A stretch of 64,000 nucleotides of DNA from Brachyhypopomus gauderio (lineage: Eukaryota; Chordata; Actinopteri; Gymnotiformes; Hypopomidae): NCBI RefSeq assembly GCF_052324685.1, contig NC_135212.1, positions 49,620,898 to 49,684,897 of the forward strand, read 5' to 3'. Below are positions 32,301 through 47,497 of this stretch, piece by piece. The position numbers and the translations under genes were made by a program. The notes under the pieces were generated by a model. It saw nothing but the letters and a program-made list of their open reading frames with translations. It was not told the DNA's origin and did no database searches. Each line of letters opens with the position of its first letter. The stretch's first letter is position 1.

Positions 32301-35299
32301 GTCAATTACAGTTGTGTGTCGATTGCGATTTCAAAGATGCAAACACTTTCACAGCACAAAAGGAGGCTTATCTGACTTGTGGGTACTGCACTTACACCAG
32401 GAGAAACGATTGTCAGAAATTAAAGAAAGCAACACCGACGAAGGTGGGATTCGAACCCACGCGTGCTATGCATAATGGATTAGCAGTCCATCGTCTTAAC
32501 CTCTCGGCCACCTCGTCAATTACAGTTGTGTGTCGATTGCGATTTCAAAGATGCAAACACTTTCACAGCACAAAAGGAGGCTTGTCTGACTTGTGGGTCC
32601 TGCACTTACATCAGAAGACACGATTGTCAGAAATTTAAAAAAGCAACACCGACGAAGGTGGGATTCGAACCCACGCGTGCTATGCAAAATGGATAAGCAG
32701 TCCATCACCTTAACCTCTAGGCCACCTCGTCGTTTGTGGTTGTGTGTCGATAGCAATTTCAAAGAAGCAAACACTTTCACAGCACAAAAGAAGGCTTTTT
32801 TGACTTGTGGGTCCTGTAGTTACAGCAGGAGACACGATTGTCAGAAATTAAAGAAAGCAACAACGACGAAGGTGGGATTCGAACCCACACGGGCTATGCA
32901 TAATGGATTAGCAGTCCATCGCCTTAATCTCTCGGCCACCTTGTCGTTTGTGGTTGGTTGTCGATTGCGATTTCAAAGATGCAAACACTTTCACAGCACA
33001 AAAGCAGCCGTATATGACTTGTGGGTACTGCACTTACAACAGGAGACACGATTGTCAGAAATTAAGGAAAGCAACACCGACGAAGGTGGGATTCGAACCC
33101 ACGCGTGCTATGCACAATGGATTAGCAGTCCATCGCCTTAACCTCTCGGCCACCTCGTCAATTACAGTTGTGTGTCGATTGCGATTTCAAAGATGCAAAC
33201 ACTTTCACAGCACAAAAGGAGGCTTATCTGACTTGTGGGTCCTGCACTTACTTCAGGAGACACGATTGTCAGAAATTAAAGAAAACAACACCGACGAATG
33301 TGGTATACAAACCCACGCGTGCAAAGCACAATGGATTAGCAGTCCATCGCCTTAACCTCTTGGCTACCTCGTCGCTTGTGGTTTTGTGTCGATTGCGATT
33401 TCAAAGATGCAAACACTTTCACAGCACAAAAGCAGCCGTATCTGACTTGTGGGTACTGCACTTACACCAGGAGACACGATTGTCAGAAATTAAAGAAAGC
33501 AACACCGACGAAGGTGGGATTCGAACCCACGCGTGCTATGCATAATGGATTAGCAGTCCATCCCCTTAACCTCTCGGCCACCTCGTCAATCACGGTTGTG
33601 TGTCGATTGCGATTTCAAAGATGCAAACACTTTCACAGCACAAAAGGAGGCTTGTCTGACTTGTGGGTCCTGCACTTACATCAGGAGACACGATTGTCAG
33701 AAATTTAAAAAAGCAACACCGACGAAGGTGGGATTCGAACCCACGCGAGCTATGCAAAATGGATAAGCAGTCCATCACCTTAACCTCTAGGCCACCTCGT
33801 CGTTTGTGGTTGTGTGTCGATAGCAATTTCAAAGAAGCAAACACTTTCACAGCACAAAAGAAGGCTTTTTTGACTTGTGGGTCCTGCACTTACATCAGGA
33901 GACACGATTGTCAGAAATTTAAAAAAGCAACACCGACGAAGGTGGGATTCGAACCCACGCGTGCTATGCAAAATTGATTAGCAGTCCATCACCTTAACCT
34001 CTAGGCCACCTCGTCGTTTGTGGTTGTTTGTCGATTGCGATTTCAAAGATGCAAACACTTTCACAGCACAAAAGAAGGCTTATCTGACTTGTGGGTCCTG
34101 CACTTACACCAGGAGACACGATTGTCAGAAATTAAAGAAAGCAACACCGACGAAGGTGGGATTCTAACCCACGCGTGCTATGCACAATGGATTAGCAGTC
34201 CATCGCCTTAACCTCTCGGCCACCTCGTCAATTACGGTTGTGTGTCGATTGCGATTTCAAAGATGCAAATACTTTCACAGCACAAAAGGAGGCGTATCTG
34301 ACTTGTGGGTCCTGCACTTATATCAGGAGACACGATGGTCAGAAATTAAAGAAAGCAACACCGACGAAGGTGGGATTCGAACCCACGCGTGCTATGCACA
34401 ATGGATTAGCAGTCCATCGCCTTAACCTCTCGGCCACCTCGTCGTTTGTGGTTGTGTGTCGATAGCAATTTCAAAGAAGCAAACACTTTCACAGCACAAA
34501 AGAAGGCTTTTCTGACTTGTGGGTCCTGTAGTTACAGCAGGAGACACGATTGTCAGAAATTAAAGAAAGCAACACCGACGAAGGTGGGATTCGAACCCAC
34601 GCGTGTAAAGCACAATGGATTAGCAGTCCATCACCTTAACCTCTCGGCCACCTCATCGTTTGTGGTTGTGTGTCGATAGCAATTTCAAAGAAGCAAGCAC
34701 TTTCACAGCACAAAAGAAGGCCTTTCTGACTTGTGGGTGCTGTAGTTACATCAGGAGACACGATTGTCAGAAATTAAAAAAAGCAACACCGACGAAGGTG
34801 GGATTCGAACCCACACATGCAAAGCACAATGGATTAGCAGTCCATCGCCTTAACCTCTCGGCCACCTCGTCAATTATGGTTGTGTGTCGATTGTGATTTC
34901 AAAGATGCAAACACTTTCACAGCACAAAAGCAGGCTTGTCTGACTTGTGGGTCCTGCACTTACATCAGGAGACACGATTGTCAGAAATTAAAAAAAGCAA
35001 CACCGACGAAGGTGGGATTCGAACCCACGCGTGCAAAGCACAATGGATTAGCAGTCCATCACCTTAACCTCTCGGCCACCTCATCGTTTGTGGTTGTGTG
35101 TCGATAGCAATTTCAAAGAAGCAAGCACTTTCACAGCACAAAAGAAGGCCTTTCTGACTTGTGGGTCCTGTAGTTACAGCAGGAGACACGATTGTCAGAA
35201 ATTAAAGAAAGCAACACCGACGAAGGTGGGATTCGAACCCACGCGTGCTATGCACAATGGATTAGCAGTCCATCGCCTTAACCTCTCGGCCACCTCGTC
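27810..35299 (-). repeat. Block A part 3: tRNA copies k=130-164
   Basis: Classes in order: 130 U with C25U, 131 Con, 132 G26A, 133 Z, 134 Con, 135 Con, 136 Con, 137 U, 138 U, 139 near-Con (G4:U69), 140 H, 141 K, 142 S, 143 Con, 144 Con, 145 H, 146 K with extra T-stem damage, 147 Con, 148 R, 149 Con, 150 Con, 151 V, 152 L, 153 H2, 154 Con, 155 D, 156 V, 157 L, 158 S, 159 K, 160 Con, 161 U variant, 162 U variant, 163 U with C25U, 164 Con. Confidence 0.8.
29868..29949 (-). tRNA. tRNA-Ser-GCT: tRNA-Ser(GCT) copy k=139, fused unit
   Basis: Near-consensus tRNA (G4:U69) joined to the spacer of the neighbouring class W unit. Block B has the two parent units separately at k=256 and 257. Confidence 0.85.
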
Positions 35300-38200
35300 A
35301 ATTACAGTTGTGTGTCGATTGCGATTTCAAAGATGCAAACACTTTCACAGCACAAAAGGAGGCTTATCTGACTTGTGGGTCCTGCACTTACTTCAGGAGA
35401 CACGATTGTCAGAAATTAAAGAAAACAACACCGACGAATGTGGTATTCAAACCCACGCGTGCAAAGCACAATGGATTAGCAGTCCATCGCCTTAACCTCT
35501 TGGCTACCTCGTCGCTTGTGGTTTTGTGTCGATTGCGATTTCAAAGATGCAAACACTTTCACAGCACAAAAGCAGCCGTATCTGACTTGTGGGTACTGCA
35601 CTTACACCAGGAGACACGATTGTCAGAAATTAAAGAAAGCAACACCGACGAAGGTGGGATTCGAACCCACGCGTGCTATGCATAATGGATTAGCAGTCCA
35701 TCTCCTTAACCTCTCGGCCACCTCGTCAATCACGGTTGTGTGTCGATTGCGATTTCAAAGATGCAAACACTTTCACAGCACAAAAGGAGGCTTGTCTGAC
35801 TTGTGGGTCCTGCACTTACATCAGGAGACACGATTGTCAGAAATTTAAAAAAGCAACACCGACGAAGGTGGGATTCGAACCCACGCGAGCTATGCAAAAT
35901 GGATAAGCAGTCCATCACCTTAACCTCTAGGCCACCTCGTCGTTTGTGGTTGTGTGTCGATAGCAATTTCAAAGAAGCAAACACTTTCAAAGCACAAAAG
36001 AAGGCTTTTTTGACTTGTGGGTCCTGCACTTACATCAGGAGACACGATTGTCAGAAATTTAAAAAAGCAACACCGACGAAGGTGGGATTCGAACCCACGC
36101 GTGCTATGCAAAATTGATTAGCAGTCCATCACCTTAACCTCTAGGCCACCTCGTCGTTTGTGGTTGTTTGTCGATTGCGATTTCAAAGATGCAAACACTT
36201 TCACAGCACAAAAGAAGGCTTATCTGACTTGTGGGTCCTGCACTTACACCAGGAGACACGATTGTCAGAAATTAAAGAAAGCAACACCGACGAAGGTGGG
36301 ATTCTAACCCACGCGTGCTATGCACAATGGATTAGCAGTCCATCGCCTTAACCTCTCGGCCACCTCGTCAATTACGGTTGTGTGTCGATTGCGATTTCAA
36401 AGATGCAAATACTTTCACAGCACAAAAGGAGGCGTATCTGACTTGTGGGTCCTGCACTTATATCAGGAGACACGATGGTCAGAAATTAAAGAAAGCAACA
36501 CCGACGAAGGTGGGATTCGAACCCACGCGTGCTATGCACAATGGATTAGCAGTCCATCGCCTTAACCTCTCGGCCACCTCGTCGTTTGTGGTTGTGTGTC
36601 GATAGCAATTTCAAAGAAGCAAACACTTTCACAGCACAAAAGAAGGCTTTTCTGACTTGTGGGTCCTGTAGTTACAGCAGGAGACACGATTGTCAGAAAT
36701 TAAAGAAAGCAACACCGACGGAGGTGGGATTCGAACACACACGTGCTATGCATAATGGATTAGCAGTCCATCGCCTTAATCTATCGGCCACCTTGTCGTT
36801 TGTGCTTGTGTGTCGATTGCGATTTCAAAGATGCAAACACTTTCACAGCACAAAAGCAGCCGTATATGACTTGTGGGTCCTGCACTTACAACAGGAGACA
36901 CGATTGTCAGAAATTAAAGAAAGCAACACCGACGAAGGTGGGATTCAAACCCACGCATGCTATGCACAATGGATTAGCAGTCCATGGCCTTAACCTCTCG
37001 GCCACCTCGTCAATTACAGTTGTGTGTCGATTGCGATTTCAAAGATGCAAACACTTTCACAGCACAAAAGGAGGCTTATCTGACTTGTGGGTCCTGCACT
37101 TACTTCAGGAGACACGATTGTCAGAAATTAAAGAAAACAACACCGACGAATGTGGTATTCAAACCCACGCGTGCAAAGCACAATGGATTAGCAGTCCATC
37201 GCCTTAACCTCTTGGCTACCTCGTCGCTTGTGGTTTTGTGTCGATTGCGATTTCAAAGATGCAAACACTTTCACAGCACAAAAGCAGCCGTATCTGACTT
37301 GTGGGTACTGCACTTACACCAGGAGACACGATTGTCAGAAATTAAAGAAAGCAACACCGACGAAGGTGGGATTCGAACCCACGCGTGCTATGCATAATGG
37401 ATTAGCAGTCCATCTCCTTAACCTCTCAGCCACCTCGTCAATCACGGTTGTGTGTCGATTGCGATTTCAAAGATGCAAACACTTTCACAGCACAAAAGGA
37501 GGCTTGTCTGACTTGTGGGTACTGCACTTACATCAGGAGACACGATTGTCAGAAATTTAAAAAAGCAACACCGACGAAGGTGGGATTCGAACCCACGCGA
37601 GCTATGCAAAATGGATAAGCAGTCCATCACCTTAACCTCTAGGCCACCTCGTCGTTTGTGGTTGTGTGTCGATAGCAATTTCAAAGAAGCAAACACTTTC
37701 ACAGCACAAAAGAAGGCTTTTCTGACTTGTGGGTCCTGTAGTTACAGCAGGAGACACGATTGTCAGAAATTAAAGAAAGCAACACCGACGAAGGTGGGAT
37801 TCGAACACACACGTGCTATGCATAATGGATTAGCAGTCCATCGCCTTAATCTATCGGCCACCTTGTCGTTTGTGCTTGTGTGTCGATTGCGATTTCAAAG
37901 ATGCAAACACTTTCACAGCACAAAAGCAGCCGTATATGACTTGTGGGTCCTGCACTTACAACAGGAGACACGATTGTCAGAAATTAAAGAAAGCAACACC
38001 GACGAAGGTGGGATTCTAACCCACGCGTGCTATGCACAATGGATTAGCAGTCCATCCCCTTAACCTCTCGGCCACCTCGTCGTTTGTGGTTGTGTGTCAA
38101 TTGCGATTTCAAAGATGCAAACACTTTCACAGCACAAAAGGAGGCTTATCTGACTTGTGGGTCCTGCACTTATATCAGGAGACACGATTGTCAGAAATTA

Positions 38201-41200
38201 AAGAAAGCAACACCGACGAAGGTGGGATTCGAACCCACGCGTGCTATGCGCAATGGATTAGCAGTCCATCCCCTTAACCTCTTGGCCACCTCGTCGTTTG
38301 TGGTTGTGTGTCGATTGCGATTTCAAAGATGCAAACACTTTCACAGCACAAAAGGAGGCTTATCTGACTTGTGGGTCCTGCACTTATATCAGGAGACACG
38401 ATTGTCAGAAATTAAAGAAAGCAACACCGACGAAGGTGGGATTCGAACCCACGCGTGCTATGCACAATGGATTAGCAGTCCATCGCCTTAACCTCTCGGC
38501 CACCTCGTCAATTACAGTTGTGTGTCGATTGCGATTTCAAAGATGCAAACACTTTCACAGCACAAAAGGAGGCTTATCTGACTTGTGGGTCCTGCACTTA
38601 TATCAGGAGACACGATTGTCAGAAATTAAAGAAAGCAACACCGACGAAGGTGGGATTCGAACCCACGCGTGCTATGCACAATGGATTAGCAGTCCATCGC
38701 CTTAACCTCTCGGCCACCTCGTCAATTACAGTTGTGTGTCGATTGCGATTTCAAAGATGCAAACACTTTCACAGCACAAAAGCAGCCGTATCTGACTTGT
38801 GGGTTCTGCACTTACACCAGGAGAAACGATTGTCAGAAATTAAAGAAAGCAACACCGACGAAGGTGGGATTCGAACCCACGCGTGCTATGCATAATGGAT
38901 TAGCAGTTCATCGTCTTAACCTCTCGGCCACCTCGTCAATTACAGTTGTGTGTCGATTGCGATTTCAAAGATGCAAACACTTTCACAGCACAAAAGGAGG
39001 CTTGTCTGACTTGTGGGTCCTGCACTTACATCAGAAGACACGATTGTCAGAAATTTAAAAAAGCAACACCGACGAAGGTGGGATTCGAACCCACGCGTGC
39101 TATGCAAAATGGATAAGCAGTCCATCACCTTAACCTCTAGGCCACCTCGTCGTTTGTGGTTGTGTGTCGATAGCAATTTCAAAGAAGCAAACACTTTCAC
39201 AGCACAAAAGAAGGCTTTTTTGACTTGTGGGTCCTGTAGTTACAGCAGGAGACACGATTGTCAGAAATTAAAGAAAGCAACAACGACGAAGGTGGGATTC
39301 GAACCCACACGGGCTATGCATAATGGATTAGCAGTCCATCGCCTTAATCTCTCGGCCACCTTGTCGTTTGTGGTTGTGTGTCGATTGCGATTTCAAAGAT
39401 GCAAACACTTTCACAGCACAAAAGCAGCCGTATATGACTTGTGGGTACTGCACTTACAACAGGAGACACGATTGTCAGAAATTAAGGAAAGCAACACCGA
39501 CGAAGGTGGGATTCGAACCCACGCGTGCTATGCACAATGGATTAGCAGTCCATCGCCTTAACCTCTCGGCCACCTCGTCAATTACAGTTGTGTGTCGATT
39601 GCGATTTCAAAGATGCAAACACTTTCACAGCACAAAAGGAGGCTTATCTGACTTGTGGGTCCTGCACTTACTTCAGGAGACACGATTGTCAGAAATTAAA
39701 GAAAACAACACCGACGAATGTGGTATTCAAACCCACGCGTGCAAAGCACAATGGATTAGCAGTCCATCGCCTTAACCTCTTGGCTACCTCGTCGCTTGTG
39801 GTTTTGTGTCGATTGCGATTTCAAAGATGCAAACACTTTCACAGCACAAAAGCAGCCGTATCTGACTTGTGGGTACTGCACTTACACCAGGAGACACGAT
39901 TGTCAGAAATTAAAGAAAGCAACACCGACGAAGGTGGGATTCGAACCCACGCGTGCTATGCATAATGGATTAGCAGTCCATCTCCTTAACCTCTCGGCCA
40001 CCTCGTCAATCACGGTTGTGTGTCGATTGCGATTTCAAAGATGCAAACACTTTCACAGCACAAAAGGAGGCTTGTCTGACTTGTGGGTCCTGCACTTACA
40101 TCAGGAGACACGATTGTCAGAAATTTAAAAAAGCAACACCGACGAAGGTGGGATTCGAACCCACGCGAGCTATGCAAAATGGATAAGCAGTCCATCACCT
40201 TAACCTCTAGGCCACCTCGTCGTTTGTGGTTGTGTGTCGATAGCAATTTCAAAGAAGCAAACACTTTCAAAGCACAAAAGAAGGCTTTTTTGACTTGTGG
40301 GTCCTGCACTTACATCAGGAGACACGATTGTCAGAAATTTAAAAAAGCAACACCGACGAAGGTGGGATTCGAACCCACGCGTGCTATGCAAAATTGATTA
40401 GCAGTCCATCACCTTAACCTCTAGGCCACCTCGTCGTTTGTGGTTGTTTGTCGATTGCGATTTCAAAGATGCAAACACTTTCACAGCACAAAAGAAGGCT
40501 TATCTGACTTGTGGGTCCTGCACTTACACCAGGAGACACGATTGTCAGAAATTAAAGAAAGCAACACCGACGAAGGTGGGATTCTAACCCACGCGTGCTA
40601 TGCACAATGGATTAGCAGTCCATCGCCTTAACCTCTCGGCCACCTCGTCAATTACGGTTGTGTGTCGATTGCGATTTCAAAGATGCAAATACTTTCACAG
40701 CACAAAAGGAGGCGTATCTGACTTGTGGGTCCTGCACTTATATCAGGAGACACGATGGTCAGAAATTAAAGAAAGCAACACCGACGAAGGTGGGATTCGA
40801 ACCCACGCGTGCTATGCACAATGGATTAGCAGTCCATCGCCTTAACCTCTCGGCCACCTCGTCGTTTGTGGTTGTGTGTCGATAGCAATTTCAAAGAAGC
40901 AAACACTTTCACAGCACAAAAGAAGGCTTTTCTGACTTGTGGGTCCTGTAGTTACAGCAGGAGACACGATTGTCAGAAATTAAAGAAAGCAACACCGACG
41001 GAGGTGGGATTCGAACACACACGTGCTATGCATAATGGATTAGCAGTCCATCGCCTTAATCTATCGGCCACCTTGTCGTTTGTGCTTGTGTGTCGATTGC
41101 GATTTCAAAGATGCAAACACTTTCACAGCACAAAAGCAGCCGTATATGACTTGTGGGTCCTGCACTTACAACAGGAGACACGATTGTCAGAAATTAAAGA

Positions 41201-44200
41201 AAGCAACACCGACGAAGGTGGGATTCAAACCCACGCATGCTATGCACAATGGATTAGCAGTCCATGGCCTTAACCTCTCGGCCACCTCGTCAATTACAGT
41301 TGTGTGTCGATTGCGATTTCAAAGATGCAAACACTTTCACAGCACAAAAGGAGGCTTATCTGACTTGTGGGTCCTGCACTTACTTCAGGAGACACGATTG
41401 TCAGAAATTAAAGAAAACAACACCGACGAATGTGGTATTCAAACCCACGCGTGCAAAGCACAATGGATTAGCAGTCCATCGCCTTAACCTCTTGGCTACC
41501 TCGTCGCTTGTGGTTTTGTGTCGATTGCGATTTCAAAGATGCAAACACTTTCACAGCACAAAAGCAGCCGTATCTGACTTGTGGGTACTGCACTTACACC
41601 AGGAGACACGATTGTCAGAAATTAAAGAAAGCAACACCGACGAAGGTGGGATTCGAACCCACGCGTGCTATGCATAATGGATTAGCAGTCCATCTCCTTA
41701 ACCTCTCAGCCACCTCGTCAATCACGGTTGTGTGTCGATTGCGATTTCAAAGATGCAAACACTTTCACAGCACAAAAGGAGGCTTGTCTGACTTGTGGGT
41801 ACTGCACTTACATCAGGAGACACGATTGTCAGAAATTTAAAAAAGCAACACCGACGAAGGTGGGATTCGAACCCACGCGAGCTATGCAAAATGGATAAGC
41901 AGTCCATCACCTTAACCTCTAGGCCACCTCGTCGTTTGTGGTTGTGTGTCGATAGCAATTTCAAAGAAGCAAACACTTTCACAGCACAAAAGAAGGCTTT
42001 TTTGACTTGTGGGTCCTGCACTTACATCAGGAGACACGATTGTCAGAAATTTAAAAAAGCAACACCGACGAAGGTGGGATTCGAACCCACGCGTGCTATG
42101 CAAAATTGATTAGCAGTCCATCACCTTAACCTCTAGGCCACCTCGTCGTTTGTGGTTGTTTGTCGATTGCGATTTCAAAGATGCAAACACTTTCACAGCA
42201 CAAAAGAAGGCTTATCTGACTTGTGGGTCCTGCACTTACACCAGGAGACACGATTGTCAGAAATTAAAGAAAGCAACACCGACGAAGGTGGGATTCTAAC
42301 CCACGCGTGCTATGCACAATGGATTAGCAGTCCATCGCCTTAACCTCTCGGCCACCTCGTCAATTACGGTTGTGTGTCGATTGCGATTTCAAAGATGCAA
42401 ATACTTTCACAGCACAAAAGGAGGCGTATCTGACTTGTGGGTCCTGCACTTATATCAGGAGACACGATGGTCAGAAATTAAAGAAAGCAACACCGACGAA
42501 GGTGGGATTCGAACCCACGCGTGCTATGCACAATGGATTAGCAGTCCATCGCCTTAACCTCTCGGCCACCTCGTCGTTTGTGGTTGTGTGTCGATAGCAA
42601 TTTCAAAGAAGCAAACACTTTCACAGCACAAAATAAGGCTTTTCTGACTTGTGGGTCCTGTAGTTACAGCAGGAGACACGATTGTCAGAAATTAAAGAAA
42701 GCAACACCGACGGAGGTGGGATTCGAACACACACGTGCTATGCATAATGGATTAGCAGTCCATCGCCTTAATCTATCGGCCACCTTGTCGTTTGTGCTTG
42801 TGTGTCGATTGCGATTTCAAAGATGCAAACACTTTCACAGCACAAAAGCAGCCGTATATGACTTGTGGGTCCTGCACTTACAACAGGAGACACGATTGTC
42901 AGAAATTAAAGAAAGCAACACCGACGAAGGTGGGATTCGAACCCACGCGTGCTATGCACAATGGATTAGCAGTCCATCGCCTTAACCTCTCGGCCACCTC
43001 GTCGTTTGTGGTTGTGTGTCGATAGCAATTTCAAAGAAGCAAACACTTTCACAGCACAAAAGAAGGCTTTTCTGACTTGTGGGTCCTGTAGTTACAGCAG
43101 GAGACACGATTGTCAGAAATTAAAGAAAGCAACACCGACGGAGGTGGGATTCGAACACACACGTGCTATGCATAATGGATTAGCAGTCCATCGCCTTAAC
43201 CTCTCGGCCACCTCGTCGTTTGTGGTGGTGTGTCGATTGCGATTTCAAAGATGCAAACACTTTCACAGCACAAAAGGAGGCTTATCTGACTTGTGGGTCC
43301 TGCACTTATATAAGGAGACACGATTGTCAGAAATTAAAGAAAGCAACAACGACGAAGGTGGGATTCGAACCCACGCGTGCAAAGCACAATGAATTAGCAG
43401 TCCATCGCCTTAACCTCTCGGCCACCTCGTCGCTTGTGGTTTTGTGTCGATTGCGATTTCAAAGATGCAAACACTTTCACAGCACAAAAGCAGCCGAATC
43501 TGACTTGTGGGTCCTGCACTTACACCAGGAGACACGATTGTCAGAAATTAAAAAAAGCAACACCGACGAAGGTGGGATTCGAACCCACGCGTGCAAAGCA
43601 CAATGGATTAGCAGTCCATCGCCTTAACCTCTCGGCCACCTCGTCAATTATGGTTGTGTGTCGATTGTGATTTCAAAGATGCAAACACTTTCACAGCACA
43701 AAAGCAGGCTTGTCTGACTTGTGGGTCCTGCACTTACATCAGGAGACACGATTGTCAGAAATTAAAAAAAGCAACACCGACGAAGGTGGGATTCGAACCC
43801 ACGCGTGCAAAGCACAATGGATTAGCAGTCCATCGCCTTAACCTCTCGGCCACCTCGTCGTTTGTGGTTGTGTGTCGATAGCAATTTCAAAGAAGCAAGC
43901 ACTTTCACAGCACAAAAGAAGGCCTTTCTGACTTGTGGGTCCTGTAGTTACAGCAGGAGACACGATTGTCAGAAATTAAAGAAAGCAACACCGACGAAGG
44001 TGGGATTCGAACCCACAAGTGCTATGCATAATGGATTAGCAGTCCATCGCCTTACCCTCTCGGCCACCTTGTCGTTTGTGGTTGTGTGTCGATTGCGATT
44101 TCAAAGATGCAAACACTTTCACAGCACAAAAGAAGGCTTATCTGACTTGTGGGTCCTGCACTTACACCAGGAGACACGATTGTCAGAAATTAAAGAAAGC

Positions 44201-45357
44201 AACACCGACGAAGGTGGGATTCGAACCCACGCGTGCTATGCACAATGGATTAGCAGTCCATCGCCTTAACCTCTCGGCCACCTCGTCGTGTGTGGTTGTG
44301 TGTCGATAGCAATTTCAAAGAAGCAAACACTTTCACAGCACAAAAGAAGGCTTTTCTGACTTGTGGGTCCTGTAGTTACAGCAGGAGACACGATTGTCAG
44401 AAATTAAAGAAAGCAACACCGACGAAGGTGGGATTCGAACACACACGTGCTATGCATAATGGATTAGCAGTCCATCGCCTTAATCTATCGGCCACCTTGT
44501 CGTTTGTGCTTGTGTGTCGATTGCGATTTCAAAGATGCAAACACTTTCACAGCACAAAAGCAGCCGTATATTACTTGTGGGTCCTGGACTTACAACAGGA
44601 GACACGATTGTCAGAAATTAAAGAAAGCAACACCGACGAAGGTGGGATTCTAACCCACGCGTGCTATGCACAATGGATTAGCAGTCCATCCCCTTAACCT
44701 CTCGGCCACCTCGTCGTTTGTGGTTGTGTGTCGATTGCGATTTCAAAGATGCAAACACTTTCACAGCACAAAAGGAGGCTTATCTGACTTGTGGGTCCTG
44801 CACTTATATCAGGAGACACGATTGTCAGAAATTAAAGAAAGCAACACCGACGAAGGTGGGATTCGAACCCACGCGTGCTATGCACAATGGATTAGCAGTC
44901 CATCGCCTTAACCTCTCGGCCACCTCGTCGTTTGTGGTTGTGTGTCGATAGCAATTTCAAAGAAGCAAACACTTTCACAGCACAAAAGAAGGCTTTTCTG
45001 ACTTGTGGGTCCTGTAGTTACAGCAGGAGACACGATTGTCAGAAATTAAAGAAAGCAACACCGACGAAGGTGGGATTCGAACCCACGCGTGCTATGCACA
45101 ATGGATTAGCAGTCCATCCCCTTAACCTCTCGGCCACCTCGTCGTTTGTGGTTGTGTGTCGATTGCGATTTCAAAGATGCAAACACTTTCACAGCACTAA
45201 AGGAGGCTTATCTGACTTGTGGGTCCTGCACTTATATCAGGAGACACGATTGTCAGAAATTAAAGAAAGCAACACCGACGAAGGTGGGATTCGAACCCAC
45301 GCGTGCTATGCACAATGGATTAGCAGTCCATCGACTTAACCTCTCGGCCACCTCGTC
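35300..45357 (-). repeat. Block B part 1: tRNA copies k=165-211
   Basis: Class order equals k=48-94 shifted by 117 units (25,038 bp). tRNA k starts at 122+214k. k=202 (43350-43431) repeats the C40U copy, and k=203 and 204 (43564, 43778) are class U with T7 tails. Confidence 0.85.
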
Positions 45358-47497
45358 AATTACGGTTGTGTGTCGATTGCGATTTCAAAGATGCAAACAC
45401 TTTCACAGCACAAAAGAAGGCTTATCTGACTTGTGGGTCCTGCACTTACACCAGGAGACACGATTGTCAGAAATTAAAGAAAGCAACACCGACGAAGGTG
45501 GGATTCGAACCCACGCGTGCTATGCACAATGGATTAGCAGTCCATCGCCTTAACCTCTCGGCCACCTCGTCAATTACGGTTGTGTGTCGATTGCGATTTC
45601 AAAGATGCAAATACTTTCACAGCACAAAAGGAGGCGTATCTGACTTGTGGGTCCTGCACTAATATCAGGAGACACGATGGTCAGAAATTAAAGAAAGCAA
45701 CACCGACGAAGGTGGGATTCGAACCCACGCGTGCTATGCACAATGGATTAGCAGTCCATCGCCTTAACCTCTCGGCCACCTCGTCGTTTGTGGTTGTGTG
45801 TCGATAGCAATTTCAAAGAAGCAAACACTTTCACAGCACAAAAGAAGGCTTTTCTGACTTGTGGGTCCTGTAGTTACAGCAGGAGACACGATTGTCAGAA
45901 ATTAAAGAAAGCAACACCGACGGAGGTGGGATTCGAACACACACGTGCTATGCATAATGGATTAGCAGTCCATCGCCTTAATCTATCCGCCACCTTGTCG
46001 TTTGTGCTTGTGTGTCGATTGCGATTTCAAAGATGCAAACACTTTCACAGCACAAAAGCAGCCGTATATGACTTGTGGGTCCTGCACTTACAACAGGAGA
46101 CACGATTGTCAGAAATTAAAGAAAGCAACACCGACGAAGGTGGGATTCTAACCCACGCGTGCTATGCACAATGGATTAGCAGTCCATCCCCTTAACCTCT
46201 CGGCCACCTCGTCGTTTGTGGTTGTGTGTCGATTGCGATTTCAAAGATGCAAACACTTTCACAGCACAAAAGGAGGCTTATCTGACTTGTGGGTCCTGCA
46301 CTTATATCAGGAGACACGATTGTCAGAAATTAAAGAAAGCAACACCGACGAAGGTGGGATTCGAACCCACGCGTGCTATGCACAATGGATTAGCAGTCCA
46401 TCGCCTTAACCTCTTGGCCACCTCGTCGTTTGTGGTTGTGTGTCGATAGCAATTTCAAAGAAGCAAACACTTTCACAGCACAAAAGCAGCCGTATATGAC
46501 TTGTTGGTCCTGCACTTACAACAGGAGACACGATTGTCAGAAATTAAAGAAAGCAACACCGACGAAGGTGGGATTCGAACCCACGCGTGCTATGCGCAAT
46601 GGATTAGCAGTCCATCCCCTTAACCTCTTGGCCACCTCGTCGTTTGTGGTTGTGTGTCGATTGCGATTTCAAAGATGCAAACACTTTCACAGCACAAAAG
46701 GAGGCTTATCTGACTTGTGGGTCCTGCACTTATATCAGGAGACACGATTGTCAGAAATTAAAGAAAGCAACACCGACGAAGGTGGGATTCGAACCCACGC
46801 GTGCTATGCACAATGGATTAGCAGTCCATCGCCTTAACCTCTCGGCCACCTCGTCAATTACAGTTGTGTGTCGATTGCGATTTCAAAGATGCAAACACTT
46901 TCACAGCACAAAAGGAGGCTTATCTGACTTGTGGGTCCTGCACTTATATCAGGAGACACGATTGTCAGAAATTAAAGAAAGCAACACCGACGAAGGTGGG
47001 ATTCGAACCCACGCGTGCTATGCACAATGGATTAGCAGTCCATCGCCTTAACCTCTCGGCCACCTCGTCAATTACAGTTGTGTGTCGATTGCGATTTCAA
47101 AGATGCAAACACTTTCACAGCACAAAAGGAGGCTTATCTGACTTGTGGGTACTGCACTTACACCAGGAGAAACGATTGTCAGAAATTAAAGAAAGCAACA
47201 CCGACGAAGGTGGGATTCGAACCCACGCGTGCTATGCATAATGGATTAGCAGTCCATCGTCTTAACCTCTCGGCCACCTCGTCAATTACAGTTGTGTGTC
47301 GATTGCGATTTCAAAGATGCAAACACTTTCACAGCACAAAAGGAGGCTTGTCTGACTTGTGGGTCCTGCACTTACATCAGAAGACACGATTGTCAGAAAT
47401 TTAAAAAAGCAACACCGACGAAGGTGGGATTCGAACCCACGCGTGCTATGCAAAATGGATAAGCAGTCCATCACCTTAACCTCTAGGCCACCTCGTC

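Larger units (their letters stand above)
10262..35299. repeat. Higher-order repeat block A, 25,038 bp, 117 units (k=48-164)
   Basis: This stretch is repeated as block B directly after it. The left edge falls at tRNA k=47/k=164: both are consensus and have the same leader, but their 3' spacers differ. By my reading about 31 of the 117 tRNA copies are exact consensus. Class order is given in the sub-block entries. Confidence 0.88.
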
